Source: Hyphomicrobiales bacterium (GTDB lineage: Bacteria; Pseudomonadota; Alphaproteobacteria; Rhizobiales; Devosiaceae). From it: a DNA stretch of 17,155 nt. A program made the position numbers and the translations under genes. A model generated the notes under the pieces. It saw nothing but the letters and a program-made list of their open reading frames with translations, was not told the origin of the DNA and searched no databases. The DNA lies in assembly GCA_015487515.1 (NCBI GenBank), contig WFPQ01000182.1, positions 1 to 17,155 on the forward strand. The letters run 5' to 3'. Within the stretch, counting starts at the first letter, position 1; each line of letters begins with the position of its first letter. This document shows positions 8,438 to 16,965 of the stretch, piece after piece.

Positions 8438-9813
8438 ACAAGTCAGGAAAACTGCACTCGCATGGCAATACCAGGCCTTTTTCCCTGTTCGAGTGGATGC
8501 TGGCGGCCCGTTATCTGCGTTCTCGCCGCAAGGACACGTTTATTTCCGTAATTGCCGCCCTGACCCTTACCGGGGTTGCCATAGGTGTTGCCACCCTGAT
8601 CGTGGTCATGTCGGTCATGAATGGTTTTCGTTCCGAATTGCTTACAAAGATCCTGGGTCTTAACGGTCACTTTTCGGCCATTCCCATAGAAACCGAATTT
8701 ACGGACTTCAGGGAACTGGTGGTGCAGATAGAAAACATAGAAGGAGTTGAAACCGCGGTGGCCTTCGTCGAGGGACAGGCCCTTGCCACCGGTTCACCCT
8801 CTGCCCTGGGAAATTCTGCCGGGGTCCGGGTACGGGGCATGGATTTTGCCACCATTTCAAAATTGCCCCTGCTGGTTCAGAGCGTGCATTTTGGCGGCTG
8901 GGATCAATGGGATCAGAGCAACGGTGTGGCCATTGGCATAGGTCTTGCCCGTCAGCTTGGCGTTACCATCGGCGATACTCTGACATTGATCAACCCCAAC
9001 GGTTCCACAACCCCGTTTGGCACAACTCCGCAAATCCGTTCCTACCCGGTCAATGTCATTTTCAACCTCGGCATGGTTGAATTTGACAGCCTGTTCGTAT
9101 TCATGCCCCTTGAGCCGGCCCAGCGCTATTTCAAGATGTACGAGGATGTTCTTCGCCCCGGCATTGACCCCCTGCCCATTGATGCGACCGACGAGGAGAT
9201 TGATGCCGCCTACGAGCGCATATACAGGGTATCGGCCATCGAGATTTTCATCACCGACCCGGATAACACGGATGCCATGCGCGAAAGGCTTTACATGGAG
9301 ATTGACCGGCCCCTGCTTCTGACCGACTGGAAACAGCGCAATGCCACCTTCTTTTCGGCCCTTCAGGTGGAACGGGTGGTGATGTTTGTCATATTGTCCA
9401 TGATCGTGCTGGTGGCCGCCTTCAATATAATTTCGTCCCTGGTCATGCTGGTCAAGGACAAGGCGGCCGACATCGCGATTTTGCGGACAATGGGGGCGAC
9501 CCGGGGCTCTATAATGCGCATATTTTTCATAACCGGGGCAGCGATAGGTTTTCTGGGCACGTTCATAGGAGCGGTTTTCGGATTTGTGCTGGCCCTTAAT
9601 GCCGAGGCGATCAGGGTCTGGCTTTCCGATATCTTCGGCATAGTAATCTTTCCTCCCGAGATATTTTTCCTCTCGGCCCTTCCCACCAGGATTGACCCGG
9701 TCGAAGTCGGGCTGGTCATCGGGCTTTCCCTGCTGCTTACATTTCTTGCAACCCTCTATCCGGCCCTGAGGGCTGCCCGTTATGATCCGGTGGAAGCGCT
9801 GCGCTATGAATGA
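8434..9813 (+). CDS. lolC: Lipoprotein-releasing ABC transporter permease, LolC/LolE family
   Basis: This is the inner-membrane permease that, with LolD, extracts outer-membrane lipoproteins from the inner membrane and hands them to LolA. The 459 residues show the family layout: a cytoplasmic start [19 protein letters not shown], a first helix at about 36-62 ([20 protein letters not shown]) followed by MNGFR, and a large periplasmic domain to about 310. Three helices follow at about 313-339, 361-389 and 424-446. The C-terminal [12 protein letters not shown] is typical. The start is TTG (8434), overlapping the proS stop; no in-frame ATG occurs before Met22, which is inside the conserved segment. 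One permease gene lies beside lolD, so the transporter here may be a LolC/E homodimer (the arrangement called LolF in some bacteria). The symbol is a family-level choice. Confidence 0.9.
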   Translation: MNKSGKLHSHGNTRPFSLFEWMLAARYLRSRRKDTFISVIAALTLTGVAIGVATLIVVMSVMNGFRSELLTKILGLNGHFSAIPIETEFTDFRELVVQIENIEGVETAVAFVEGQALATGSPSALGNSAGVRVRGMDFATISKLPLLVQSVHFGGWDQWDQSNGVAIGIGLARQLGVTIGDTLTLINPNGSTTPFGTTPQIRSYPVNVIFNLGMVEFDSLFVFMPLEPAQRYFKMYEDVLRPGIDPLPIDATDEEIDAAYERIYRVSAIEIFITDPDNTDAMRERLYMEIDRPLLLTDWKQRNATFFSALQVERVVMFVILSMIVLVAAFNIISSLVMLVKDKAADIAILRTMGATRGSIMRIFFITGAAIGFLGTFIGAVFGFVLALNAEAIRVWLSDIFGIVIFPPEIFFLSALPTRIDPVEVGLVIGLSLLLTFLATLYPALRAARYDPVEALRYE

Positions 9814-10495
9814 TCAGGCTCACCTGGAACTGGAAAATGTCAGCTATGCCTACGGGGAGGGCAAGGACCGGCTGCAAATTCTTTCCAATGCGAATCTGGT
9901 GGTCGGCAAGGCAGAGATGGTGGCGCTGGTCGCCCCTTCCGGGGCTGGAAAATCCACCCTTTTGCACCTGTGCGGGCTGCTGGAGCGACCCCGGCATGGC
10001 GAGATAAGAATATCCGGCCTGGCCACCGGTGCCCTGAGTGACCGGGTTCGCACCCTGATGCGGCGCAGCGCGGTTGGTTTCGTCTATCAGTTCCATCACC
10101 TGCTGCCCGAATTCAGCGCCCTTGAAAATGTTGCCATTCCCCAGATGATTGCCGGCAGTTCCCTTGGTGCGGCCAGAAAGAGGGCCCGTGAACTGCTGGA
10201 AATGCTGGGAGTTGGAGCGCGTGCCTCTCACCGCCCGGCCGAGCTTTCCGGGGGTGAACAGCAACGGGTTGCCATTGCCCGGGCCGCTGCCAATTTCCCG
10301 AAGATCATCCTGGCCGACGAACCGACGGGCAATCTTGATCCGCAGACTTCCACCATGGTTTTTGAGGCCTTGCTCGGCCTGGTCAGGGAACATCAGAGCA
10401 GCGCCCTGATTGCCACCCATGATCATGACCTTGCCCGCAGGGCCGACCGGGTTCTGACGCTCAGGGATGCGGGCCTGGTTGCAATTGAACTGTAG
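9806..10495 (+). CDS. lolD: Lipoprotein-releasing ABC transporter ATPase LolD
   Basis: LolD is the cytoplasmic ATPase that drives lipoprotein release by the LolC/E permease. The 229-residue protein has APSGAGKST at 43-51 (Walker A; the usual first Gly is Ala43), the Q-loop region [17 protein letters not shown] (93-109), the ABC signature LSGGEQQR (147-154), Walker [13 protein letters not shown] (167-178) and the switch His205 in ATHDHD. I chose ATG 9806, which gives [17 protein letters not shown]. An ATG at 9782 in the same frame would add eight residues (MIRWKRCA) that look like lolC read in another frame. The gene overlaps the lolC stop by eight bases and is followed by a terminator at 10520, so it ends the proS-lolC-lolD unit. 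Confidence 0.95.
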   Translation: MNDQAHLELENVSYAYGEGKDRLQILSNANLVVGKAEMVALVAPSGAGKSTLLHLCGLLERPRHGEIRISGLATGALSDRVRTLMRRSAVGFVYQFHHLLPEFSALENVAIPQMIAGSSLGAARKRARELLEMLGVGARASHRPAELSGGEQQRVAIARAAANFPKIILADEPTGNLDPQTSTMVFEALLGLVREHQSSALIATHDHDLARRADRVLTLRDAGLVAIEL

Positions 10496-10519
10496 CCTGC
10501 TGATTGAACCGCAGCTTCC

Positions 10520-10545
10520 CCGGAGGCTGGTACCTGCCGGTTTTT
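10520..10545 (+). terminator. Intrinsic terminator after lolD
   Basis: CCGGAGG (10520-10526) pairs with CCTGCCGG (10533-10540) with one bulged G, around the loop CTGGTA, and TTTTT (10541-10545) follows directly. It lies 25 bases after the lolD stop. It separates the proS-lolC-lolD unit from the small SOS-type gene and dnaE. Confidence 0.65.
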
Positions 10546-10626
10546 GATCAGGGATTTTCCAGGTGCCGGCGAGCATGACCGGCTCCCTCCAACACCAGGC
10601 ACGACCCCGGCCAGCCACCAGGTCAC

Positions 10627-10641
10627 TTAACCGGTTATTTA
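10627..10641. promoter_or_regulatory. Near-match to a CtrA box, with an embedded palindrome
   Basis: TTAA-N7-TTTA (10627-10641) differs by one base from the CtrA full site TTAA-N7-TTAA of alphaproteobacteria. The perfect palindrome TAACCGGTTA (10628-10637) overlaps it. It lies about 30 bases upstream of the candidate SOS promoter. A match this short can arise by chance. Confidence 0.25.
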
Positions 10642-10670
10642 CCTTTTTCAACAGCCCGCCCATTTTTACG

Positions 10671-10699
10671 TACACAAGAACAAAACAAGAACGTATAGT
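10671..10699 (+). promoter_or_regulatory. Candidate promoter of the SidA-like gene
   Basis: TACACA (10671-10676, 4 of 6 to -35) and TATAGT (10694-10699, 5 of 6 to -10) are separated by exactly 17 bases. Transcription would start near 10706 and give a leader of about 38 bases. A LexA-type direct repeat fills the spacer, so LexA bound here would block RNA polymerase. Confidence 0.55.
10678..10692 (-). promoter_or_regulatory. LexA (SOS) operator, alphaproteobacterial type
   Basis: The plus strand reads GAAC-N7-GAAC, so the minus strand reads GTTC-TTGTTTT-GTTC. This is the direct-repeat box GTTC-N7-GTTC bound by LexA in alphaproteobacteria such as Rhodobacter and Caulobacter. All eight defined bases match. 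It sits between the -35 and -10 elements of the candidate promoter, as expected for a repressor site. Confidence 0.7.
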
Positions 10700-10729
10700 T
10701 GGCAGACAGTCATGAGAAGTTTTTCAATG

Positions 10730-10735
10730 AAGGAG
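10730..10735 (+). promoter_or_regulatory. Strong ribosome-binding site of the small ORF
   Basis: AAGGAG followed by eight bases (TTTTTTTA) and ATG at 10744. It is one of the best ribosome-binding sites in the window and the main reason to believe that the 32-codon ORF is translated. Confidence 0.75.
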
Positions 10736-10743
10736 TTTTTTTA

Positions 10744-10842
10744 ATGATTGACATGTTCAAGGATCTGCTCAGCCTGATTTCCCTGGGTGCTTTTTGCGCT
10801 ACCGCCCTGACGTGGGCTGAATTGCTGCGCTCCGTTTTGTAG
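10744..10842 (+). CDS. Small SOS-controlled membrane peptide, candidate SidA-type cell-division inhibitor
   Basis: A 32-codon ORF encodes a peptide with a short charged start (MIDMFKD), one hydrophobic helix (about residues 8-25, with LLSLISLGAF and TALTWA) and a short end containing Glu26 and Arg29. It has a strong AAGGAG site at 8 bases and lies about 38 bases after a promoter with a LexA box in its spacer. In Caulobacter crescentus the 29-residue inner-membrane peptide SidA is induced by the SOS response and blocks division through FtsW/FtsN. Length, single helix and regulation agree here. I could not compare the sequences, so the SidA identity is inference from form and control. Alternatives are an SOS-induced small toxin or another one-helix peptide. 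Replicative dnaE follows 206 bases downstream. Confidence 0.65.
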   Translation: MIDMFKDLLSLISLGAFCATALTWAELLRSVL

Positions 10843-10876
10843 GCTATTCATTCCACTTGCAGGCGATTCATTCCAC
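10841..10876. repeat. Direct repeat, two 16-base units 20 bases apart
   Basis: AGGCTATTCATTCCAC (10841-10856) and AGGCGATTCATTCCAC (10861-10876) differ in one base. The first unit starts inside the stop codon of the small ORF. The 20-base step is about two helical turns, as for a pair of protein sites on one DNA face, but duplication by slippage is also possible. Confidence 0.65.
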
Positions 10877-11048
10877 GCAGTTCCGAACCAATCTGTTACA
10901 AACCCTTTTGTCCTGTTGGCGCCGTTTGCCCGGGGTGCTAGGTTCCTGGTTCGGGATCGGTGCCATGGATATCGAGCCCTGTTCTGCATGGCCCCCGAAA
11001 AACGGCAGATGACCTGATTCGGTTTTGGCTACTTGGGAAACTGACCTC

Positions 11049-14000
11049 ATGACCGGCCCTGGTTTTGTCCATTTGCATGTTCATTCCGCCTATTCCCTGC
11101 TTGAGGGGGCGCTTCCCCTTGATCGTTTGTTAAAGCTTGCCGCCGCCGACGATCAGCCTGCCATTGCCATTGCCGATACCGCCAACCTGTTCGGAGCCCT
11201 GGAGTTTTCTCAAAAGGCGGCCGGTTTTGGCATACAGCCGATAATTTCGTGCGAGGTTCCCGTCGATTTTGCAGACACGGACGAGGGGCGGGACAACAGG
11301 TCTTTCCCGGGAAAGGAGGCCATAGTTCTCATTGCCTGCACCCGGGACGGCTTCACAAATCTTTCGAAGCTGATCAGCAGGGCCTATCTTTCCGGCGGAG
11401 GTGAGGGGGCATCGGTTGAATGGGACTGGCTGAACGAGGAGAGCACCAGGGGGCTGATATGTCTTACAGGTGGCCCGGAAGGAGCCATAGATCCCCTTTT
11501 TGCCAATGATAATGCCCCAAGGGCAATAAAAAGGCTCTCGGCGCTCCATTGTCTGTTCGGTGAGCGTCTTTACGTTGAGTTGCAGCGCCACGGCACCGTT
11601 TCCGAACAACTGGTCGAACCACTGCTTGTTGATTATGCCTACGAAAATGACATAGCGCTGGTAGCCACCAACGAGCCCTATTTCCCCGCGCAGACCGATC
11701 ACGAGGCCCATGATGCCCTGCTGGCCATTGCCCAGGGGTCGGTGGTGGCCCAGACCAGGCGCCGCAAGCTCACTGATCAGCATTACTTCAAGACAAGAAG
11801 CCAGATGATTGAATTGTTTGCTGATCTTCCCGAAGCCGTGGAAAACAGCGTGCACATAGCCAGACAGGTTTCTTTCCGTCCCCTTACCCATGCTCCCATA
11901 TTGCCCAATTTTGCCGTGGTCGGAGCCGGCGGGGATGAAGGCAAGGCCATCAGCGAGGCCGACCAGTTGCGCGAGCAGGCCCGGCAGGGGCTTGAAATGC
12001 GCCTTGCCGCAAGGGGGCTGGCCCCCGGGCACGGTCGCAGCGATTATGAGGAGCGCCTTGACTTCGAATTGAAAGTCATAAGCGAGATGAAATATCCCGG
12101 CTATTTTCTCATAGTTGCCGATTTCATCCGCTGGGCCAAGCAGCAGGGTATTCCGGTGGGGCCGGGGCGCGGATCGGGAGCGGGCTCCCTGGTGGCCTAT
12201 GCGCTGACCATTACCGATCTTGACCCCTTAAGGTACCAGTTGCTTTTTGAGCGTTTCCTTAACCCGGACCGCCTGTCCATGCCCGATTTTGACATTGATT
12301 TTTGCCAGGAGCGCCGCGAGGAGGTCATTTCCTACGTCCAGGGCAAGTATGGCCGCGACCAGGTGGCCCAGATCATAACCTTTGGAACCCTTCAGGCCCG
12401 GGCTGCCCTGCGTGATGTGGGCCGGGTCCTGCAAATGCCCTATTCCCAGGTCGATCGCATCTGCAAGCTGGTTCCTTCCAATCCGGCCAATCCGCCAACC
12501 ATAGCCCAGGCCCTCGAACAGGAGCGGCAGTTGCGGACCATGCGCGACGAGGATGAATCGGTGGCCCAGCTTCTTAGCCTTGCCCAGAGCATCGAGGGCC
12601 TTTACCGCCATGCCTCGACCCACGCCGCCGGCATAGTTATCGGCGATCGCCCCCTGCAGGAACTGGTGCCCCTTTACCGTGATCCGCGTTCGGACATGCC
12701 GGTGACCCAGTATGGGCAGAAATGGGTTGAATCGGCCGGCCTGGTCAAGTTTGACTTTTTGGGCCTTAAAACCCTGACCATCATTGATCACACGATCAAG
12801 ATGATAAACCGGGACGGAAAAAAGGTCGTTCTTGACGATATTCCCATAGACGATGAAAAAACCTTTGCCATGTTGTGCAGGGGGGACACGGTCGGGGTGT
12901 TCCAGGTTGAGAGTGCGGGCATGCGCCGGGCCCTGATCGAAATGCAGCCCGACCGCTTCGAGGACCTGATTGCCCTCGTGGCCCTTTATCGCCCCGGCCC
13001 CATGGATAACATTCCCACCTATTGCGCGGTAAAACATGGCAAGGAAAAGCCCCATTACCTGCATCCAAGTCTCATTCCGATTCTTGAAACCACGTTTGGT
13101 GTCATAACCTACCAGGAGCAGGTCCAGCAGATAGGCCGCGACCTTGCCGGTTATACCCTTGCCGAGGCCGATATACTGCGCCGGGCAATGGGCAAGAAGA
13201 TCCAGTCCGAAATGGATGCCCAGCGTGACCGTTTTGTCTCCGGGGCAGTCGAGCGGGGAATAGAGGAGGACATTGCCAACCGGATTTTTGATGCCTGCGC
13301 AAAATTTGCCGAATATGGTTTCAACAAGTCCCACTCTGCCCCTTATGCGTTTCTTACCTATCAGACCGCCTACTTCAAGAGCAATTTCCCCCACGAATTC
13401 ATTGCCGCCTCCATGACCCTTGACATGGGCAATACCGACAAGCTGGCCGAATTCAAGCGCGATGCCGACCAGCTTGGCATAAGGGTCTTTCCCCCCTGCA
13501 TAAACCGCTCCCAGGTAGCCTTTGAGGTCATGGACGGGGGCATAAGATATTCCCTTTGTGCGCTCAAGGGAGTTGGCCGCCAGGTCGCCGAACACATAGT
13601 AGGTGTTCGTGGAGAAAGGGAATTCCTGGACCTTGCGGACTTTGCCAGCCGCATTGACCCCCGCATCATCAACCGGCGCACGGCTCAGGCCCTGGTGGAT
13701 TCCGGGGCCTTTGATGCCCTGGTTCCCCACCGGGAGCAGGCTTTCCGGGCCATAGATGCAATAATCGGCAGTTCGCAGCGGGCCGCCAGCAATCGGGCTG
13801 CCGGAATTTCGGACATGTTCGAAGCCGACAAGCCCGAGCCGATAATTCTTGATCAGGATTTTACCCGCTGGAGCAACATGGAGCGTCTGGAACGTGAACA
13901 TTCGGCCATTGGCTTTCATCTTTCCGGCCATCCTCTTGATGATTTTGCTCCGGCTCTGAGAAATTATTCGGTTACCAGCTGGCGCACCCTGCAGGAGTCT

Positions 14001-14495
14001 GCAAAACAGGGGGAAAGCATTTTCCTGATTGCCGGAACAGTCGTCTCCAGGAATGACCGGCGGACCAGGAAGGGCAAGCCCATGGCTGTTCTCACGTTTT
14101 CGGATTCCACCGGCAGTTATGAGTGTCTGTTGTTTTCCGAGCAATTGAGCAAATATGGTGATATGTTGCAGCCCGGAACTTCCGTCATTCTTGACGTGGA
14201 GGCAGAGGTTCTAGCCGATGGTATCCGGCTCAGGCTGCTGCGCTGCAGGCCCCTTGAAAATATCGCCAATTCACTTCCCGCTGAAATGACGATATTCGTC
14301 AGCGAAGAAAAATGCCTTGATCCGGCATCCCGGTTGCTTGAGACCGGCGGCAACGGTACGGTTTTCATTGTCGTAAGGTCGGCGTGCGCCAGCCGGGAGA
14401 GCAGGATAAAACTGGCCGGAAAATATAAATTGAGCCCCGACCTGGTCTGCGGATTAAAGTCCATTGCCGGAATAAATGACGTGAAACTGGACTAG
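11049..14495 (+). CDS. dnaE: DNA polymerase III alpha subunit (replicative DnaE)
   Basis: This is the catalytic subunit of the chromosomal replicase. The 1148 residues fit replicative DnaE1 rather than the shorter DnaE2/ImuC, and there is no imuA/imuB neighbour. Domains: PHP (about 1-280, from [16 protein letters not shown]); palm with PDFDIDF (Asp415 and Asp417) and VKFDFLG (Asp569), matching E. coli D401, D403 and D555; [10 protein letters not shown] in the active-site region; helix-hairpin-helix at about 830-880; OB-fold at about 990-1065; and a C-terminal domain. In the PHP domain the usual DHG is DTA (ADTANLFG), so a metal ligand is lost and proofreading by PHP is unlikely. The clamp-binding pentapeptide is ISDMF (920-924) instead of QADMF. 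ATG 11049 is preferred over an in-frame TTG at 11025, since family members begin just before GFVHL. Confidence 0.96.
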   Translation: MTGPGFVHLHVHSAYSLLEGALPLDRLLKLAAADDQPAIAIADTANLFGALEFSQKAAGFGIQPIISCEVPVDFADTDEGRDNRSFPGKEAIVLIACTRDGFTNLSKLISRAYLSGGGEGASVEWDWLNEESTRGLICLTGGPEGAIDPLFANDNAPRAIKRLSALHCLFGERLYVELQRHGTVSEQLVEPLLVDYAYENDIALVATNEPYFPAQTDHEAHDALLAIAQGSVVAQTRRRKLTDQHYFKTRSQMIELFADLPEAVENSVHIARQVSFRPLTHAPILPNFAVVGAGGDEGKAISEADQLREQARQGLEMRLAARGLAPGHGRSDYEERLDFELKVISEMKYPGYFLIVADFIRWAKQQGIPVGPGRGSGAGSLVAYALTITDLDPLRYQLLFERFLNPDRLSMPDFDIDFCQERREEVISYVQGKYGRDQVAQIITFGTLQARAALRDVGRVLQMPYSQVDRICKLVPSNPANPPTIAQALEQERQLRTMRDEDESVAQLLSLAQSIEGLYRHASTHAAGIVIGDRPLQELVPLYRDPRSDMPVTQYGQKWVESAGLVKFDFLGLKTLTIIDHTIKMINRDGKKVVLDDIPIDDEKTFAMLCRGDTVGVFQVESAGMRRALIEMQPDRFEDLIALVALYRPGPMDNIPTYCAVKHGKEKPHYLHPSLIPILETTFGVITYQEQVQQIGRDLAGYTLAEADILRRAMGKKIQSEMDAQRDRFVSGAVERGIEEDIANRIFDACAKFAEYGFNKSHSAPYAFLTYQTAYFKSNFPHEFIAASMTLDMGNTDKLAEFKRDADQLGIRVFPPCINRSQVAFEVMDGGIRYSLCALKGVGRQVAEHIVGVRGEREFLDLADFASRIDPRIINRRTAQALVDSGAFDALVPHREQAFRAIDAIIGSSQRAASNRAAGISDMFEADKPEPIILDQDFTRWSNMERLEREHSAIGFHLSGHPLDDFAPALRNYSVTSWRTLQESAKQGESIFLIAGTVVSRNDRRTRKGKPMAVLTFSDSTGSYECLLFSEQLSKYGDMLQPGTSVILDVEAEVLADGIRLRLLRCRPLENIANSLPAEMTIFVSEEKCLDPASRLLETGGNGTVFIVVRSACASRESRIKLAGKYKLSPDLVCGLKSIAGINDVKLD

Positions 14496-14644
14496 GGGTC
14501 ATCCCCCCGGCCTTGATCCTTGGGCGTCAGCAGGGGTGTTTGGCGTTTCTTATGTGTCCCTGGCCCCTTTGTTCAAACAATGGTTGCTTCCCGCCCGCTT
14601 ATGGGTTAATGGCACCGCGACTAAATTCACACACGGGTGTCGAT

Positions 14645-14660
14645 GGCCAGCTGATTGGCC
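14645..14660 (+). other. Hairpin in the rpsB leader region
   Basis: GGCCA (14645-14649) and TGGCC (14656-14660) can form a 5-base-pair stem with a 6-base loop, 68 bases before the rpsB start. It lies in the 233-base dnaE-rpsB gap, where I see no convincing promoter or terminator. It could be part of an S2 autoregulatory leader, but nothing beyond the stem supports this. Confidence 0.25.
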
Positions 14661-14728
14661 TTCTTCCGGTGGCGGCGCAAACCGTTGCATCATCCCGTGG
14701 AGGCATAACCGGTAAAGGAGCATGCATA

Positions 14729-15862
14729 ATGGCATTGCCAGATTTTTCTATTCGTCAGTTGCTTGAAGCCGGTGTTCATTTCGGACACCAGAAGCATCGC
14801 TGGAACCCCAAGATGGAACGTTTCATCTTTGGTGTTCGCAACAACATACACATCATGGATCTCAGCCAGACCGTGCCCATGCTTTATCAGGCGCTGCAAC
14901 TGGTTTCCGACGTGGTTGCCGATGGTGGCCGTGTTCTTTTTGTGGGTACCAAGCGCCAGGCTTCTCCCATAGTTGCCGCAGCGGCCCAGCAGTGCGCGCA
15001 ATATTATGTCAATTCCCGCTGGCTTGGCGGCATGCTTACCAACTGGCAGACCATTTCCAAGTCCATTTCCCGCCTGCGCGAGCTGGAAAGCCAGGAGGCC
15101 GAAGGCGTTCATGGCCTTACCAAGAAAGAACTGCTGCAGCTCTCGCGTGAAAAGGCACGCCTTGACAGGGACCTCGGCGGCATCAAGGACATGGGTCACC
15201 TTCCCTCGGTCCTGTTTGTGATCGATACCAACAAGGAGGCCATCGCCATCACCGAGGCCCGCCGTCTTGGCATTCCGGTGATCGCGGTCATTGACTCCAA
15301 CTCCGACCCTGATGATGCGGACCTGCCGATTCCGGGAAATGATGATGCGGCCCGGGCCATCGAGCTTTATTGCGATCTGATTTCCAAGGCCGCCCTTGAT
15401 GGCATCGCCCGTTCTTCTGTCGATCAGGGGGCTGATCTTGGAGCCCAGGCCGTTGCACCGGCCGAACCGGTTGTTCAGACTCAGCCCGTTGAGGAGAGCG
15501 CCGAACCGGGAACCGTGCAGGATGCCGGACAGGCCCCTGTTCCGGAGGCGGAACACCAGCAAGGCGAAAAACAGCCCGGAGACCAGGCAGAAGACAGGGC
15601 GGAAGAAGAAAACCAGGCCCCCGATCAGCAGGAAAAGTCACTTTTTGCCGTTCCCGAAGGCGAGCCTGACGATCTCAAGAAAATTTCCGGCGTAGGCCCG
15701 GTCATCGAGAAGAAGCTCAATGCCCTGGGAATTACCAGATATTCCCAGATTGCCGCCTTTTCCCGCGAGGATATTGAAAAGGTCGATCAGGAGCTTAATT
15801 TCAAGGGACGTATCGACAGGGACAACTGGCTCGAACAGGCAGAAGAACTGGCCAGGGGCTAG
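14729..15862 (+). CDS. rpsB: 30S ribosomal protein S2 with C-terminal helix-hairpin-helix extension
   Basis: S2 binds the 30S head-body region and is needed for S1 binding. The start [20 protein letters not shown] is fixed by AAAGGAG (14714-14720) at 8 bases. The S2 core (about 1-228) shows [33 protein letters not shown] and DSNSDPD. A low-complexity linker follows (about 229-311, rich in Glu, Gln, Pro and Ala). The last part (about 312-375) reads [22 protein letters not shown] and ends [18 protein letters not shown]. This is a helix-hairpin-helix domain of the type found at the C-terminus of alphaproteobacterial L21 and some NuoE proteins. Total length is 377 residues against about 240-260 for ordinary S2. 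The extension is in frame with no sign of a frameshift. Its role is unknown; binding of rRNA or DNA is a guess. Confidence 0.95.
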   Translation: MALPDFSIRQLLEAGVHFGHQKHRWNPKMERFIFGVRNNIHIMDLSQTVPMLYQALQLVSDVVADGGRVLFVGTKRQASPIVAAAAQQCAQYYVNSRWLGGMLTNWQTISKSISRLRELESQEAEGVHGLTKKELLQLSREKARLDRDLGGIKDMGHLPSVLFVIDTNKEAIAITEARRLGIPVIAVIDSNSDPDDADLPIPGNDDAARAIELYCDLISKAALDGIARSSVDQGADLGAQAVAPAEPVVQTQPVEESAEPGTVQDAGQAPVPEAEHQQGEKQPGDQAEDRAEEENQAPDQQEKSLFAVPEGEPDDLKKISGVGPVIEKKLNALGITRYSQIAAFSREDIEKVDQELNFKGRIDRDNWLEQAEELARG

Positions 15863-15921
15863 TCCCTGCAAAGACCTGCTTTGTCCGGTTTTGAATTTGA
15901 ACTTTGATCATTGAAAATACT

Positions 15922-15938
15922 GGCCCTTTTCGTGGGCC
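15922..15938 (+). other. Hairpin between rpsB and tsf
   Basis: GGCCC (15922-15926) pairs with GGGCC (15934-15938) around the loop TTTTCGT, 21 bases before tsf. No T-run follows, so it is not a full intrinsic terminator. It may act as a partial attenuator or mRNA-stability element, as the rpsB-tsf spacer does in E. coli. Confidence 0.35.
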
Positions 15939-15959
15939 GCAAGCTGAGGAAATCAGGCT

Positions 15960-16898
15960 ATGGCTATTTCTGCATCACAGGTAAAAGAACTGCGCGAACT
16001 CACCGGCGCCGGCATGATGGACTGCAAGAGCGCCCTTACTGCCACTGATGGCGACATCGAGGCTGCCATTGACTGGCTGCGTTCCAAGGGTCTTTCAAAG
16101 GCCGCAAAGAAATCCGGTCGGGTTGCCGCCGAAGGTCTGGTCGGCGTTGCCACCGGCCAGAACAGGGGAACGGTGGTCGAGGTCAACTCGGAAACAGATT
16201 TCGTGGCCCGCAACCAGGAATTTCAGGACCTGGTTTCCGCCATTGCCGTTGCTGCCAACAATAGCAGCGAAAAGGCCGATTCTATGGATGCGGAAAAGGT
16301 CAATGCCATGCCTTTTGGTGATTCCGGCATGAACATAGGCGAAAAGATCACGGCAACCGTTGCCACCATTGGCGAGAACATGGTTTTGCGCCGTGCCGCT
16401 GCCCTTGAGGTGAATCAGGGGGTGGTTGCCTCCTATATCCATAACGGGGTTGCCCAGGGGCTGGGCCGCATGGGGGTTCTGGTTGCCCTTGAATCCGCTG
16501 GAGACCGCGATGTCCTGCTTGGCCTTGGCAAGCAGATTGCCATGCATATTGCTGCCATAAACCCCCTTGCCATTTCTTCAGGCGACATCGATCCCGCCAC
16601 CCTGGCCCGCGAGCGGGCCGTGTTTACCGAGCAGGCCAATGCTTCGGGCAAGCCGGCAAATATCGTTGAAAAAATGGTCGAAGGACGCATTCGCAAGTTT
16701 TACAGCGAGGTCTGCCTGCTCGAGCAGGTCTTTGTCATAGATGGTGAAAACAAGGTTGGTGATGTGATCAAGGCGGCCCAGAAGGATGCCGGAGCAGACA
16801 TAAGCCTGACCGGCTTCATCCGCATGGCTCTTGGCGATGGGGTCGAAAAAGTCGAGAGTGATTTCGCCTCCGAGGTTGCGGCGGCCGCAGGCAGCTAG
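15960..16898 (+). CDS. tsf: Translation elongation factor Ts
   Basis: EF-Ts is the cytoplasmic exchange factor that releases GDP from EF-Tu. The 312-residue protein begins with the UBA-like domain (about 1-55, [17 protein letters not shown], a family signature) followed by the core with ETDFVARN (residues 78-85, the TDFV motif that contacts EF-Tu). The C-terminal half is the dimerisation/coiled-coil region, including LLEQVFV near the end. Length is slightly above the E. coli protein (283) and normal for alphaproteobacteria. GAGGA (15946-15950) lies 9 bases before the ATG. The gene is 97 bases after rpsB and ends in tandem stops (TAG TAA, 16896-16901). It is probably co-transcribed with rpsB. 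Confidence 0.97.
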   Translation: MAISASQVKELRELTGAGMMDCKSALTATDGDIEAAIDWLRSKGLSKAAKKSGRVAAEGLVGVATGQNRGTVVEVNSETDFVARNQEFQDLVSAIAVAANNSSEKADSMDAEKVNAMPFGDSGMNIGEKITATVATIGENMVLRRAAALEVNQGVVASYIHNGVAQGLGRMGVLVALESAGDRDVLLGLGKQIAMHIAAINPLAISSGDIDPATLARERAVFTEQANASGKPANIVEKMVEGRIRKFYSEVCLLEQVFVIDGENKVGDVIKAAQKDAGADISLTGFIRMALGDGVEKVESDFASEVAAAAGS

Positions 16899-16965
16899 TA
16901 AACAGGTCCGTGCAAATAGATTCTGTAGATTCTGGCCGGACTTTTCCGGAGCGAGAGGAACTGTC

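Noticed and set aside
10962..10992. Inverted repeat GCCATG / CATGGC upstream of dnaE
   Set aside because: Six base pairs with a 19-base loop is within chance expectation for GC-moderate DNA.
11025..11048. TTG start giving DnaE eight more residues
   Set aside because: The ATG at 11049 fits the usual distance to GFVHLHVHS, and no better ribosome-binding site supports the TTG.
12228..14144. Very long open frame on the minus strand across dnaE (638 codons)
   Set aside because: It lies fully opposite the conserved polymerase gene, its product has no recognisable domain, and the codon bias of dnaE explains the absence of stops.
14495..14506. GGGG-TCAT-CCCC after dnaE as a terminator
   Set aside because: The stem is only four base pairs and no T-run follows.
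14584..14627. Promoter for rpsB (TTGCTT and TAAATT-like boxes)
   Set aside because: No pair with acceptable spacing and matches was found; a promoter is expected in the gap but I cannot place it.
14513..14728. Upstream extension of rpsB by 72 residues
   Set aside because: The added segment is unlike S2, while AAAGGAG directly precedes the family start [12 protein letters not shown].
15891..15921. Internal promoter before tsf (TTGAAT and AATACT)
   Set aside because: The spacing is 19 bases and both boxes are 4 of 6; too weak to report.
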